The notes under the pieces are model-generated. The model ran no database searches and was not told the origin of the DNA. It saw only the letters and a program-made list of their open reading frames with translations. Of a stretch of 22,677 nt of DNA, positions 7,726 through 19,146 are shown piece by piece. A program made the translations under genes and the position numbers. Numbering within the stretch: position 1 is the stretch's first letter; every line of letters begins with the position of its first letter. Origin of the DNA: Oppiella nova (taxonomy: Eukaryota; Arthropoda; Arachnida; Sarcoptiformes; Oppiidae); NCBI GenBank assembly GCA_905397405.1, contig CAJPVJ010000586.1, forward strand, positions 1 to 22,677, read 5' to 3'.

Positions 7726-8224
7726 TCCTGATATAAATATTGGTTAAAATTTATTTTGCAAATAATAAAATTATTAAGTGGTTAATATAATTTGTATTTA
7801 ATTAGTTATAAAATGTTTATTATAAAATATCCATGCCTCTCTGACACCAAAATTTAGTTAAACATAAATTGTTTTGTTTTTACGTTTGTTTAGTAATGTG
7901 TTTACAGTTTAAATTTAATTTAATTGAATTAATAAATGAAAGAGTTTATTCACAACCTTGGTATGTCTAAATGCAAATAATGTATTTTGAATTATACGCA
8001 ATGTGTTATTACAAAACATTAATCGTTAGTTTTTAAAATAATTTTGTAATTTATTAACTGAAATCTGTATTAATTTTCAATTATTTTGATCTTGGTTATT
8101 CTATAATAATAATCATGTAAATTAGATTAATATTGATATTACCATTATAATTATTATTTTATTATCTTTTGCATCTATGTTAAATGATTTAACTTAAATC
8201 TGATAAAATTAAACAAGCAAATTT
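7726..8224. other. AT-rich stretch without a recognisable gene
   Basis: No coding frame, repeat family or motif can be supported here on either strand. Confidence 0.4.
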
Positions 8225-8359
8225 TTATGCAATTTTTGTGTGGAGTGAATACCGTGCGATGTCTGTGACCGGGATGTATGGCCTGTAGTGTCTCGGGGTC
8301 TCATATGGACACCGGGGTGCAGTGGGAACCATTGGATGAGTCGGTGTTAACAAGGTCAT
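8225..8359 (-). CDS. Short GC-rich open frame, unrecognised (44 aa)
   Basis: This is a marked compositional island in otherwise AT-rich DNA. On the minus strand an ATG at 8359 opens a 44-codon frame to TAA (8227..8225) that covers the entire island: MTLLTPTHPMVPTAPRCPYE and onward, Pro-, Thr- and Arg-rich. The plus strand is closed by stops. Either it is a remnant exon of a longer gene, or a piece of a mobile element. It ends without a donor-like GT at its boundary. I do not recognise it, and a protein of this size needs independent support. Confidence 0.25.
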   Translation of the reverse strand: MTLLTPTHPMVPTAPRCPYETPRHYRPYIPVTDIARYSLHTKIA

Positions 8360-8686
8360 TTAGTTTATAATTTATTGTAATGCCAACTTTTATAAATATG
8401 TTGGAAAGTATGTTGAAATTATATAAGTTATACAAATTTGAAGTAATTATTTAAATTATACATAATATATTGTAAATTGATTTAATATTTTAATAATACA
8501 AAATTGTAACATATTTAAACATTTACAAATAATATATAAAAGTGGTTTTCAGATTTATTTTCAAATGTGATTTTTTATTTTTGTGATTTTTAAAAACTAT
8601 TTAAAGGTGCATTGATTAATCTATAATATTATACTATGAAAAAATTTATTTATTTAATAATATGAAGGGTTAATAGTCCGAAATAT
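8360..8686. other. AT-rich stretch without a recognisable gene
   Basis: Downstream flank of the minus-strand kinase gene. No coding frame or repeat is supportable. Confidence 0.4.
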
Positions 8687-8692
8687 TTATTT
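8687..8692 (-). terminator. Polyadenylation signal of the triple-kinase gene
   Basis: AATAAA on the minus strand about 59 bp past the stop codon at 8751..8753. It is assigned on position only. Confidence 0.35.
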
Positions 8693-8750
8693 AAGAATTT
8701 GTGTGTTAAATATTTTTTATAATTTAATATAAACAGTACTTTATATTAAT

Positions 8751-11700
8751 TTAAAAATCATTATTATATAATTTATAATATGTTTGCATAATTGCTTCAA
8801 TTGAGTTATTACAAAAATCATAATGCTTATTTATATCAATTGCATTTACTAAATCAGCCTGGACATCCTTATACGACAAACTCCATTCGTTACGTTTATT
8901 TAATAGATCCTGACACGTTGGCCTTATACTTGCCATACCAATTAGGCACTCGCCAATTATTTCATCAAGATTAAAATAATATTTCCTATTATCTGTATTA
9001 TACCTCCTAGTTACACAAAATTAAATTAAATAATTCTGCTAGTTAAATTTTAAAATTATTAAATTTAACTTACTCCACAGTATTCAAATCAAAATTAAAA
9101 AGCTCCTGGGCCATAATACCAAGGCTATAAACATCAGCTCGCTCATTATACTTTCTGCCGACCTTAACCTCGGGTGCCATATATCGCTCAGTACCGGCCC
9201 CCTGTGAATGGGACTGAGACCTTTCACCATGGTACACTGCCGAACAGAAATCTGTAATTTTAATGAACCTACCCTGACCATAAGGCTTAAGTAATATATT
9301 TTTTGGCATAATATTTCGATGAATAACTTTCGGATTAATTTTGGTATGCAAATAATTGACCGCGGTTAATATTTCATGAAATAATTCCGATGCCATGTAA
9401 TAGGCTAATGGCGTCCATAATTGTTTTACATTCGGTTTAAAGTAGTCTAACATTTCCAAAATAAAATCTTTTAATGACATATCACATTGCTCAATTTGTA
9501 GCAATAGGAATGGTCTGGGTTCATTGTTAATCTTGGGGAATTCAACCCAGTGCAAATAGTATTTTACAAAATAATCTTGCTCTAATTTATCCCATACGAT
9601 TAGTGATTTTAATTTGTCTTTTAAATCCTTTTCACCTGCATCAAATTTAAAATTTATCTAGAGTACATTCATTGACATAATAATAAACATACCTAATAAT
9701 GGTATGCATTTAATAGCATATTTTACGTTATCGGAGTTGCATGTTGAATTTAAAACAGTTTTCTTCTCATCAATAACCTCGGTATTTATTTTATGATTGT
9801 AATCTATATTAAATCTACCAGGTTTAATTATATCAATATCAATATCGTCATAACCATATTTAAAATTAGCAATATGCATTTCTTGATTGACTTTTTGATG
9901 CTTACGACAATATGACACCAATAAATATTCAACAAGATTGTTTTCGATTGAATATGATTTCTCTGGATCAATTATATTTGAAATATCTGAATGAACGTTA
10001 ATATACGGTAAATCCCATTTTGATTTAGCATGTATAATATCTTTTATTGACATCGAACTGTTATTATTAGAAATCAATAGATTGCTCAATTTCAAAATAT
10101 CAGCATATTTATCTATTAATTGATCATGGGCAAATGATCTAATATATAAAATTTAAAAATATTATTTAATTTAACGATATTATTTTACAATAAATAAAAT
10201 ACAATTAGTACCTATCATTCAGTGGAATATTAAATAGCCATTCAATTATTTTACCAAGGGCATAAATGCCCGATCGAATTGTAGATTTCGTATTGTGTGG
10301 AAATTCACCTGGTTTATTTATTCCAAATTCCGATAATTTAATAAATCTTGATGAACCCCAAGGTTTAAATAATATATTTGTGCTTGATAATTTTGCATGA
10401 ATTATGGGAGGATTGTGTGAATGTAAATGATCAAGGGCCTCTAATAATTCTATTAAAATTGATGAGTTTATAAAATAATGTACACGGTGGAATAAGTTAC
10501 TATTTTTCTTATCAAAATATTTATGTAATTTATCGTTGACTTCGTATAACGAGAAATAACATGATTCTAGTTTTAAAAATAACTTGATACTATTTCCATG
10601 TCTACTATTTGAATACCAATGATATTTATATCGGACGACGTAGTCAGAATCCAAATTTACCCAGGTTTTAAGATCAATAAGTGTATTATGATAGTCAGTC
10701 AAACCTATTAATAAATTTAAGCATGTAAAAATTGTTTATTTCAAGTTATTTTAAATTTTTAAAACTTACTAGCTAGCTTAATCACTTTTAACGTATACAT
10801 TTGTCCGTCAAACTTATTTTTGGCTTTATATGCAATTCCAAATGACCCATCACCAATTTTACTAACAATATCATAACCCTTAATACCATTATTATAATTA
10901 TAAAATTCATCACAAAAATAGTCGTCCAACTCGTTTTCACTGGCTGATTTTACATCATGCGCAATTATCTCATTAAATGATTGGACAGATTTAACAATAA
11001 TAACAATATCGTTATTAAATGAATCATGCTTAATATCTATTCCCAATTCAGTGTAATATATTTGATCAAGCATAAAAATAGCCTCGGACACCAAGGGCCT
11101 TTCAGTTATAAATATGGATGTCAATCGCTGTACAAAACGTTTCAGCTTAAAATGTGTCAGGTCAATTAATTTGTCACTACGTGCAAATAGAAAATTAATT
11201 AATTAAGACACCTTGATAAAATTTACCTTACCTATAAACGTCGATATTATATAATTCGCGGCAAATAATGCCCAGGCTATAAATGTCGCATGGTGCACCG
11301 TACTTTTCGTACCTCATCACCTCGGGTGCTATATATTTGAGTGAGCCAATCTCACCAGTGTTACTTTGCAACGCGTCAATTTGTAGCTTGGCAAAACCAA
11401 AATCTGCAATTTTAACTTGCACCTTTTGCGTAAGTACTGAGTTTATTATTAAAATATTAGACGGTTTTAGATCACGGTGAATAATCGGTGGATCGTGGTG
11501 GTGCAAATATTGTACCCCGGTAAAAATCTCATGAGCAATATAATAATTTAACAAAAAATTATCGCGGTACAATGTGTTATTAGTATGTTCTTGGTAATAT
11601 TTCTTTTTACCATCTATTAAGGCACGCAAATCGTACGAACATAACTCCATTTGAATGCACAGGAGTAGTTTATTTTTATCACCATGGTAATTAGCGATTG

Positions 11701-11917
11701 AATGATTGAAGTACTTAATTATATGATCTGATTGTAGCGGGGCCAATATTTTAATTTCATTTAAAATGTAGTGAGATTCTTTATCATCCTTAAATGTTAT
11801 AACTTTTAGCGCGTATGACTTATCTAGATACTTATTATAAACGCGATACACTTTGGAAAACGCACCCTCACCAATTAAGTTGCATCCATTTTCGGACTTT
11901 GTAATTAGATCTTGCAT
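8751..11917 (-). CDS. Protein kinase with one intact and two pseudokinase domains (six exons, 949 aa)
   Basis: Exons: 11917..11232, 11176..10770, 10704..10212, 10138..9693, 9635..9074, 9006..8751. All have GT/AG borders and phases 2,1,2,1,2 close exactly on the TAA. The ATG at 11917 has an in-frame TAA six bases upstream. Domain 1 (about 12-270) is complete: GEGAFSKV 16-23, Lys38, HRDLKPSN 147-154, DFG 172-174, APE 197-199. Domain 2 (about 330-570) keeps GDGSFG 337-342 and Lys359, but HRD is HAK (467-469) and DFG is EFG (490-492). Domain 3 (about 650-910) lacks a glycine loop, keeps Lys672, has HRN (783-785) and DFC (806-808), and keeps APE 831-833. The HIIKYFNH and IQMELC strings in domain 1 resemble the eIF2-alpha kinase (PERK/GCN2)/Wee1-like branch; that placement is tentative. 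Domain 1 should be catalytic and the others regulatory or scaffold. It is head-to-head with the two-domain gene at 12918..15616. Confidence 0.85.
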
Positions 11918-12917
11918 GTTTTACTAAATCATTATAACTACATTAAAATATACATTAAATATTTGTCTATATTAAAATTTAATAATTTTAATAACTAGAA
12001 ATTTAATTGCTTATAAATATTTAACATATATTTAATTAAAACTGTATGTTTAATACTTGTACTATTTTAAAACTTAAAATTTATATAACAATATTAAATA
12101 CTCACATTAATTGATTGTTTGAATTTTTTTATATTAACAACTAATAAAAATTGAACAACTATGTACAATTGAAATAGAGTATTATTAATATTTTTAATAA
12201 ATAACTTAATGTAATAAATTTTACCAAATTGAACGTACAAATGGTATTTTATAAATGTTATCAATAAATTACCTGGATATTATCAGAATGATATATGAGT
12301 TATTTATTTTATCAATGTTTTATATGACTTTGTTTTTTATATGAGCAATAAAATACTTTTCCGCTTTTATAATAGTTGAATATTATTATAGTTGTTAAGG
12401 GTAATATTGATAAGGTTTAATTAAAATTTATTTATTTAGTAATTAAATAATAACAATATGAATTTTATAATTTTAAAATAAGGTGGCTGGAAAATCATTT
12501 TGTAAAATATGATATATTTATTGTATCTATCTAATTTGTACCAAATTAAACTTATTTTAACAAAGACATTTTTTAATTTAAAAATTATATTTTAAATTTA
12601 TTATTTATATCTATCTAATAAAATGAACGAGCTCTTATCTTAATATTATAAGTATTATTAAAATAAGATTGTAGAACAAAGAAAATACTTTTGTATATTA
12701 CTCATTTGTTTTTAATAAATGTATATACCTTCAAAATAATATCTATAATAAGATATATATGATTATTACATTTTGATTTGATTTTCACAAATGTCTACCT
12801 GTATTCTTTGATTGTGAACTTATTTAAATTAATTTTTAATATTAAAAAGTATATGTCTTTTATTAGACAATAAATCTACTAATTTCATTTTTACATCAAT
12901 GTCATAAAATATTAAAA
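11918..12917. promoter_or_regulatory. Shared divergent intergenic region between the two tandem-kinase genes
   Basis: About 1 kb of AT-rich DNA separates the two opposed start codons (11917 on minus, 12918 on plus), so both promoters must lie here or in 5' UTR introns within it. No clear TATA/initiator pair or conserved block can be singled out in sequence this AT-rich, and no gene is visible. Confidence 0.4.
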
Positions 12918-15616
12918 ATGAATTTAATTGAAGCGTTTCAGGTAATAGAAATTATTACAAATATATACTGTACTACTATACAGTATTTTAAAATGTTTTT
13001 AAGTACAATATGATCATTGGGTTTCAATAATATGTCATGTCGTAATGTAACTACACATTTGTAACACATTTATCAAAGTATAATAAACAGTAATAATTTT
13101 GATATACTGTACTATTGTAACTATTTGGTCATATTTTAATTTTAAATTAATAATTACTTTGACTTATTTTAACACGGACTATCAAAATTAATATAAAATA
13201 TGTATTCTTGATACAGTTTTTTGTACAATTATTATTCAAAAAAGAAATTAAGATTGAAAGCTATGAAAATAAATTCAATACTAAATATAGCCGATTATCT
13301 GAGCAAGAGAAAATTACAAATTTGCTTGGCGAGGGTACATTTGGGAAGGTATTTAAGCTAAAGGAAAAAGCAACGGGCAAATATAAGGCGGTCAAGCAAA
13401 CTAAAAGCAAAATCACTGAAAACGATCATGATAAAATTATGAAAATAATTCGCGAGCTTAAAATATGGCAAGATTTACGATCGGAAAATACCGTTAAGTA
13501 CTATTGTCATTGGTTCGAAAATGAAGCCTTGTACATTGAAATGGAATTGTGCTCGTACAGTTTGCAGGAATTAATCTATTTTATGCACAAGTATTATAGT
13601 CCATGGGCATTTATAAAACACACCCCGGATGAATATTTGACACTGGCTAAAACAACGAAATTGCCAACCACAAATTTTACGGACTTACATCCTAACGTAT
13701 ATTTAATTTCATACTATATCTTAATGGAAATATTGGAGGGCATAAAGTACTTGCACGTACGACCTGAACCAATTATGCACCGAGATATTAAGCCGTTAAA
13801 CATTATGATAACTAACGTACCTGGTGCAAAACGTGTAATAGTAAAACTGGCTGATTTTGGATCGGCAAAAGTATATGAGGCTAATAAGTTAAATACTAAG
13901 GCTGTTGGTACGGAGGGTTTTATGGCACCCGAAGCATGGACAAAAATATACGACCCAAACGTCGATTTATACGCGTTTGGGGTGACAGTTGCGTGGATAT
14001 TTAACATTGATGAAAATTATTACGAAAATAAGTATATCAAGTAAATTTTGTAAAGTTAGTTGTTAATTAATAATATTATTTATGTTTATAAATTTATTTG
14101 ATCTAGTTTGCTGTGTCACAATCGGGATCACGAATTGCAAATAATAAAATGTATACGCGGTTTTATAAACAAAGTTGATGATTTATCAAATGTGCATGGT
14201 GCCATAAAAGCGGTGCAAAATTTACAAAACTTGTATAAAACATATTACGCCAAAAATTTTAACACGTTGTCAAACAAGTATTTTGATTTGGGACAATTAT
14301 CAGAGGAGCCTGGTCATTATGAGGAGATTGTTAAAAATTGCATAATTAAAATTGAGCACAGTGCTAATAGTACGACCACGTACTTTAATAAATATGAATT
14401 TAAAAGTCAAACTAATGCGAGTAATGATAAATGCATTTTTTACGAATGTTTAACCGATTCGTACATAAATGTTAATGATGCAAAATTGGCTGAGGGAGAA
14501 TTTTCAAACTGGGACAAAATAGGTAATTCTGATGTTTACAATGTAAAACATAAACTCACCCAACACGATTACGCTATCAAGAAACAAACATTCAGGTGTA
14601 AGTATTTTTGAAATATTAATTTGTAATTGGTAAAATTATTAAAATGTTAACTTGGGCATTTTGATATAGGTAACACGGATAATTACAAAAAGGTGTTTAA
14701 AATGCTTGACATTTGGGCTCAATTGAATTCGGATCATTTTGTGCAATACTACAATCACTGGTTTACCGATAGGGTTGACGACAAAAATAATCGCTTAATT
14801 ACATTCTCAATTCAATTGGAATTGTGCTGGTTCCCGTTGAAAACTGGCCTCGCTAAGATACGGAGTTATTTTAACATTGACAAAGATAAACTACTTCCAC
14901 CAATTGGTTTCTATATAGCGTCGGAACTACTTATAGAGTTGATTGGTGGTTTAGATTATTTGCATAGTCGAAATATTGTGCATGGCAAACTTAACTTGAA
15001 TAACGTACTCATGAAGGGTGGTGTTAATTCGAATTTTATTAAGATCTCTGACGTTGGTCACGGTGTGAAGGATACAATTGTATCTGTCGAAACATCAAGC
15101 AGAAAATCATCTGTGCGAAAAAATTTCACACGATCGCTCAAACGAATGAGCCTACGATCCAGATCGAGGGGTAGCACCAGGGCGGCGGTTAACTTAGAAA
15201 CTAACCAAGACAAATTTTTGGACAACGACATTAGACAAACAGGCGTATATGACCCGGGATCTGACATATATAGCGTGGGCTACTTAATTCAAGAATTGTT
15301 TAACTTTAACGTTGAAAACATAAGGTAATATAGTTTCATGTACATATAATTATTTAATTCGTTATAAATAATTTTACATAGTGATGATGCTCAATGGTTT
15401 AATGGTTATAGTGAAATCACACATTTAGCAACAATTTGTATTGCCAAAGCAATAAATATTAGAGATATATACGATAAAATTGATGCTTGGTCAATGCCAA
15501 TCGAAACCATTATGGATAACGAAATATGGAAAGAAATTAACATGGATAAAATTTATAATTATGAAGATCATTTAGTTGAACATATATTACAAACTAAACA
15601 GAGGAAGTATAGGTAA
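12918..15616 (+). CDS. Protein kinase with one intact and one pseudokinase domain (five exons, 742 aa)
   Basis: Exons: 12918..12941, 13217..14040, 14107..14597, 14670..15324, 15382..15616, with phases 0,2,1,2, ending in TAA. The first exon (MNLIEAFQ, donor CAG|GTAATA) is inferred, because exon 2 has no ATG ahead of its kinase domain but does have an acceptor (gatacag) in phase 0. Domain 1: GEGTFGKV 46-53, Lys68, HRDIKPLN 196-203, DFG 221-223, APE 245-247, with an insert of about 40 residues after the hinge. Domain 2 (about 415-720): degenerate loop IGNSDVYNV 421-429, Lys441, HGK instead of HRD (551-553), DVG (574-576). A basic Ser/Arg segment (589-619) sits where the activation loop belongs, and APE is absent. 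YYCHWFENEALYIEMELC recalls eIF2-alpha-kinase/Wee-like kinases (tentative). Domain 1 is probably active, domain 2 not. Its C-lobe end is short and divergent. Confidence 0.82.
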
Positions 15617-16084
15617 TTTGCCATATTGCAAGAATTATAACTTTCCATGTACAATTTTGTGTAAACCATGATTGCATTTAAAATGTTAAAACTCTTTGTA
15701 CATCATTATAAACAATCCTGAACTTGTAAAGTTAATAATATCAACAATAATTTAAATTAATAAAACTAGTCATTAAATAAATAAATAAAGATGGTCAATC
15801 TATTTTATGAAATCATAAATTATAATTTATAATCTCGTCCTTTCCACAAACCAAACAGATTTTTTTAAAAATAAATTAGCAATAATAAAATATAAATAAA
15901 TTTTTATCACAACTTTACGAAATACTACATGTTATTGCATAATACATAAGAATTATCAGTATTTATATACAATATAAACATGTTATGATAAATTCAAATG
16001 TTAACGTTTATATTGCGTTTAAAATATTTTATATAAATAATATAAATTAACTTGTTTTTAGTTATTATTTGTTATTATTTAAAA
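15617..16084. other. AT-rich spacer and probable 5' UTR region of the choline-kinase gene
   Basis: No gene is visible. A possible splice acceptor (cttgtttttag, AG at 16060-16061) lies 23 bp before the ATG at 16085, so a non-coding first exon may lie in this stretch. AATAAA strings at about 15772-15790 could serve the kinase gene upstream. Confidence 0.35.
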
Positions 16085-17966
16085 ATGGCAATCTACACTG
16101 GTGATATTAAAAATCTATATGATTTTGACAAAGCTATCGAAGGGGTGGCCAGGGGCTCACAAACTCTGGATATCACCGATAAATGCCTGCAATTGTGTCG
16201 CAAGTATTTGCCGGGAGTTTGGACTCAAGCGACCGATAATGAGATTCGCGTCACTCGTATGACCGGCGGACTCACGAATCAGATATATTTGTGTCAAATC
16301 TGTGATACTATAACTAAAGGACAGTTAGGCCAACAGCCCCGGGATGTCATCATTAGATTGAACGGCAATACCTACGACCAGACGTTCCGTATGATAGATA
16401 ACCAGCGGTTTAATGACTCGATCATAGCACTACTGGTGTCGCAAACGGGTATGTTATTTCATATTAATTTTAATCTTGATAATTTTGTTGATGCTAAATT
16501 TTAATTATTTTATATTTAATCAAAAAAAACTTATAAATACGCTTACAAACAAGTAATATAATTTTATAAAAGGCCTTCACATAATGCTATTGTGTTACTT
16601 TTACAATAAAACTATCAAGATAAAATTATTCAATAAAAGCAATAATAACATTTTTCATGTCCTTCCAACCTTTAATGTAATTTATAAGCAGAATAATATT
16701 TAGTTTGTTTTAATTAAAAGGATAGTTTTTAAAATAGTAAATGTTTGCTCATTACTTAAAATTGTGATTAAATATGAATATTAAAAGTAATGTGATCATT
16801 TTAAATAAATAGGTCTTGTAATCTTTGTATAATTACTTTAATTCTTATTATAATTATATTTGTTTATTAAATATATTGAATATATAATCATGAAAATAAT
16901 AACAGTTGTATAACACATTTACTGAACTAGATAATATTAAAATAAACAAGAATGCTAACAAGTATAACCAGGGAAACACTTATCCAACATTTAATTTTAA
17001 ACATAATTTGTTTAATTTATTTAAATAGGATAATAAATACATACGTTTTTATTTGAATACATATTACTGTTGCATTAAAACTTAAATAAATAACATTAAC
17101 CACTTGACATATTACATTTAAAATTATCCTGCTCATTATACTAAACATTTATATTATTTACAGGTTTAGGTCCTCAACTATACGGTATGGATCCCAGCGC
17201 CCAAATACTCCGGTATTACAAGCATCGGACGTTTGACATACAAGACCTTAACGATCCTAACCTCTTACGAGAATTAGCGCAAAAGTTAGCCCGAGTACAC
17301 GCCCTCCCGGCACCGGTAGCTCACAATGAGAACTACATCGAGATGTTAGTCCATAACAACGCCAAACTAATCACCGCTGAGTTTGTATCCCAACTGACAT
17401 CCCTGTGCTCTCGACACCAGTGCCACCACTTAATGGGGTTTGACATAAGACGTGAGATCGCATACATGACAGACTACATCGCCCGGAACTCCACGGACTC
17501 CCCCGTAGTGTTCAGTCATAACGACTTCAGAGGGGGTAATGTTTTGGTGACTGAGGGGTCGGGACTAGTATTGACTGATTTCGATCACTCGTCTTATGGT
17601 TGGCGCGGCTTTGATTTCGGCGAGTTTTTCGCCTCATTTATCACAGAAACGGACGATTTGTCGAAAGGCTTTCCCATGGAGTCGACCATTAGGTCATTTG
17701 TCGAGTACTATAAGACTGAATGCCAACAATGGTTTGGTTCAGACTATGGGCTAAAAGTGTATAATTCGACCGAATATATGGTAAATGAGATCAAGTTTTT
17801 CGTTTTGTTTAACTATTTGTTTGTCATCTCGTGTTTCGTGTTGAATGACATGAGGGATGGCCTACCCATGGATGAGAGAGCTATTATGTCAGCGTTGGAC
17901 TCGTTTGTTAACATCTATTTAAATATTAAACAACATTTGATTGATATGAATATTATTAAAATTTAA
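16085..17966 (+). CDS. Choline/ethanolamine kinase (two exons, 388 aa)
   Basis: Exon 1 (16085..16448) ends ACG G|GTATGT. Exon 2 (17164..17966) starts after ttacag, in phase 1 (Gly122), with a 715-bp intron. The protein phosphorylates choline and/or ethanolamine with ATP, the first cytosolic step of the Kennedy pathway to phosphatidylcholine and phosphatidylethanolamine. Family hallmarks in order: the ATP-loop equivalent VTRMTGGLTNQIYLC (56-70), a RLNGN segment (91-95, like the family's R-x-Y-G), Brenner's motif HNDFRGGN (240-247, catalytic Asp242), and the choline-kinase motif DFDHSSYGWRGFDFGEFF (260-277, Asp260 for Mg). The length is normal for the family. The Brenner motif is F-R-G-G rather than the common L-Q-x-G-N, and DFD replaces DFE, both conservative. 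Choline versus ethanolamine preference cannot be told. A broken copy lies at 19147..19636. Confidence 0.9.
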
Positions 17967-18552
17967 AGATTTGAACATTGACCTCGATAGTTAATAATTT
18001 TACTAACCTTTAAAATATTTTATTTTACAATTAAAATTGTTTATAGTTTTGATTCCATTAGTTTACTTATTATATATTTTTAATTATATAATTGAATAAG
18101 TAAATAAAATTTACTGTTTTCTATTAATAATAAATTTTTTAATTAATTTAAAAAATCATTTGATTTTAGATAATTAAAATTTTTATTGTTTAATTATTAT
18201 TGTAAATTATATATTTGTATTAATAAATTAAACTTACAGTTTTATTTAAATAATAAATTTTTAACTAAATAATATTTATTTGAAATTAATTTTAAAATTA
18301 GCACTATAATTAAAGAATTAATCTTGATAATTAACAATTTAACTAAACTTAAATGTTTTATTTTATAATTAAATCTGTAATTTTAAAAATAATTAATTAA
18401 GGTTCGTCCTTAATCCAATTATTATATTTAATAAAAATTGTTAATTATATATTTACAAAAATAAATTAAATTTCCAACTTGCTATTAATAAAAACTTCCG
18501 TAATAAAAATATTAATTATCTGAAATGAATTTTAAAGGATTTGACTTTAAAA
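17967..18552. other. AT-rich spacer downstream of the choline-kinase gene
   Basis: No gene is seen. AATAAA strings near 18105 could be its polyadenylation signal. A small perfect hairpin (attaagg/ccttaat with loop ttcgt) lies at about 18397-18415 and is probably a chance palindrome. Confidence 0.4.
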
Positions 18553-18584
18553 CCCCACCCCACCCCACCTGTGGCACCCCACCC
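18553..18584 (-). repeat. G-quadruplex-prone GGGGT tract
   Basis: On the minus strand four GGGG runs and one GGG run occur in 32 bp (plus strand ccccaccccacccc... then accccaccc), in a region otherwise almost free of G and C. Short 1-2 nt loops between three of the runs meet the usual G4 pattern. Its role, if any, is unknown. Confidence 0.6.
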
Positions 18585-19146
18585 AATTAAACTAAATAAA
18601 TAATACATATTAATTACGGTTATAACTAAATCACTTAAATTAGATAAAACATGAGAAAATTAGCACTGTTTGCAGCCATGACCTAATTATTATTCAATTA
18701 TCATTTTATTCCTTAATTATTTTTAGTAGCAAACTGTAAATTAAATATATTTATTCAAAAATATAATTAAAAATATTTAATAAATATAATAAAGGTATGA
18801 ACATCTCATTGTAATTAATAATTTTTAAAAAGTTAATTCCAGATTCAATTATAAAATCATTATATAATATGGTGTATAAAACTGATATTTAAGCAGATTT
18901 TTAATTTAAAAAATAGTTTATATAATTTGCCAATATTTACAATAGTTTACAATTTTAATTTGAGATCTTTTTGTAAATGTTATTTACAATCTTGATTAAT
19001 TATGCAAATAATTATGTTATTAAAAAATATCATGATAAGCAATCACTTTAAGTATAAAAACTGTGGTAAATACACAAATTAAGTTTATATTATGTTTAAA
19101 ATATTTTTAATAAATAAGCATGCGCTACTTGAATTATTCATAAACA
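18585..19146. other. AT-rich stretch without a recognisable gene
   Basis: Nothing coding is supportable on either strand. It contains the motif AAACTGTAAATTAA at 18731, also seen at 1923 and 20535. Confidence 0.4.

Noticed and set aside
11283-11480. 65-codon plus-strand frame inside the minus-strand kinase
   Set aside because: Shadow of the HRD-DFG-APE region of the real gene.
8751-11917. Treating the minus-strand kinase exons as three separate genes
   Set aside because: Every exon border has matching splice sites and phase, each interdomain exon encodes the end of one domain and the start of the next, and only the last exon has a terminal stop.
13714-14007. 97-codon minus-strand frame opposite the plus-strand kinase
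   Set aside because: Shadow of the kinase catalytic exon; the plus-strand frame carries all kinase motifs.
15058-15267. 69-codon minus-strand frame opposite the basic Ser/Arg segment
   Set aside because: Shadow; the plus frame joins correctly to exons on both sides.
16052-16084. N-terminal extension MFLVIICYYLK of the choline kinase
   Set aside because: It would need a TTG start and lies across a likely splice acceptor; the ATG at 16085 gives the expected family N-terminus.
18397-18415. Hairpin attaagg-ttcgt-ccttaat, considered as a tRNA T-arm or terminator
   Set aside because: No acceptor, D or anticodon arms nearby; a 7-bp stem is expected by chance in this composition.
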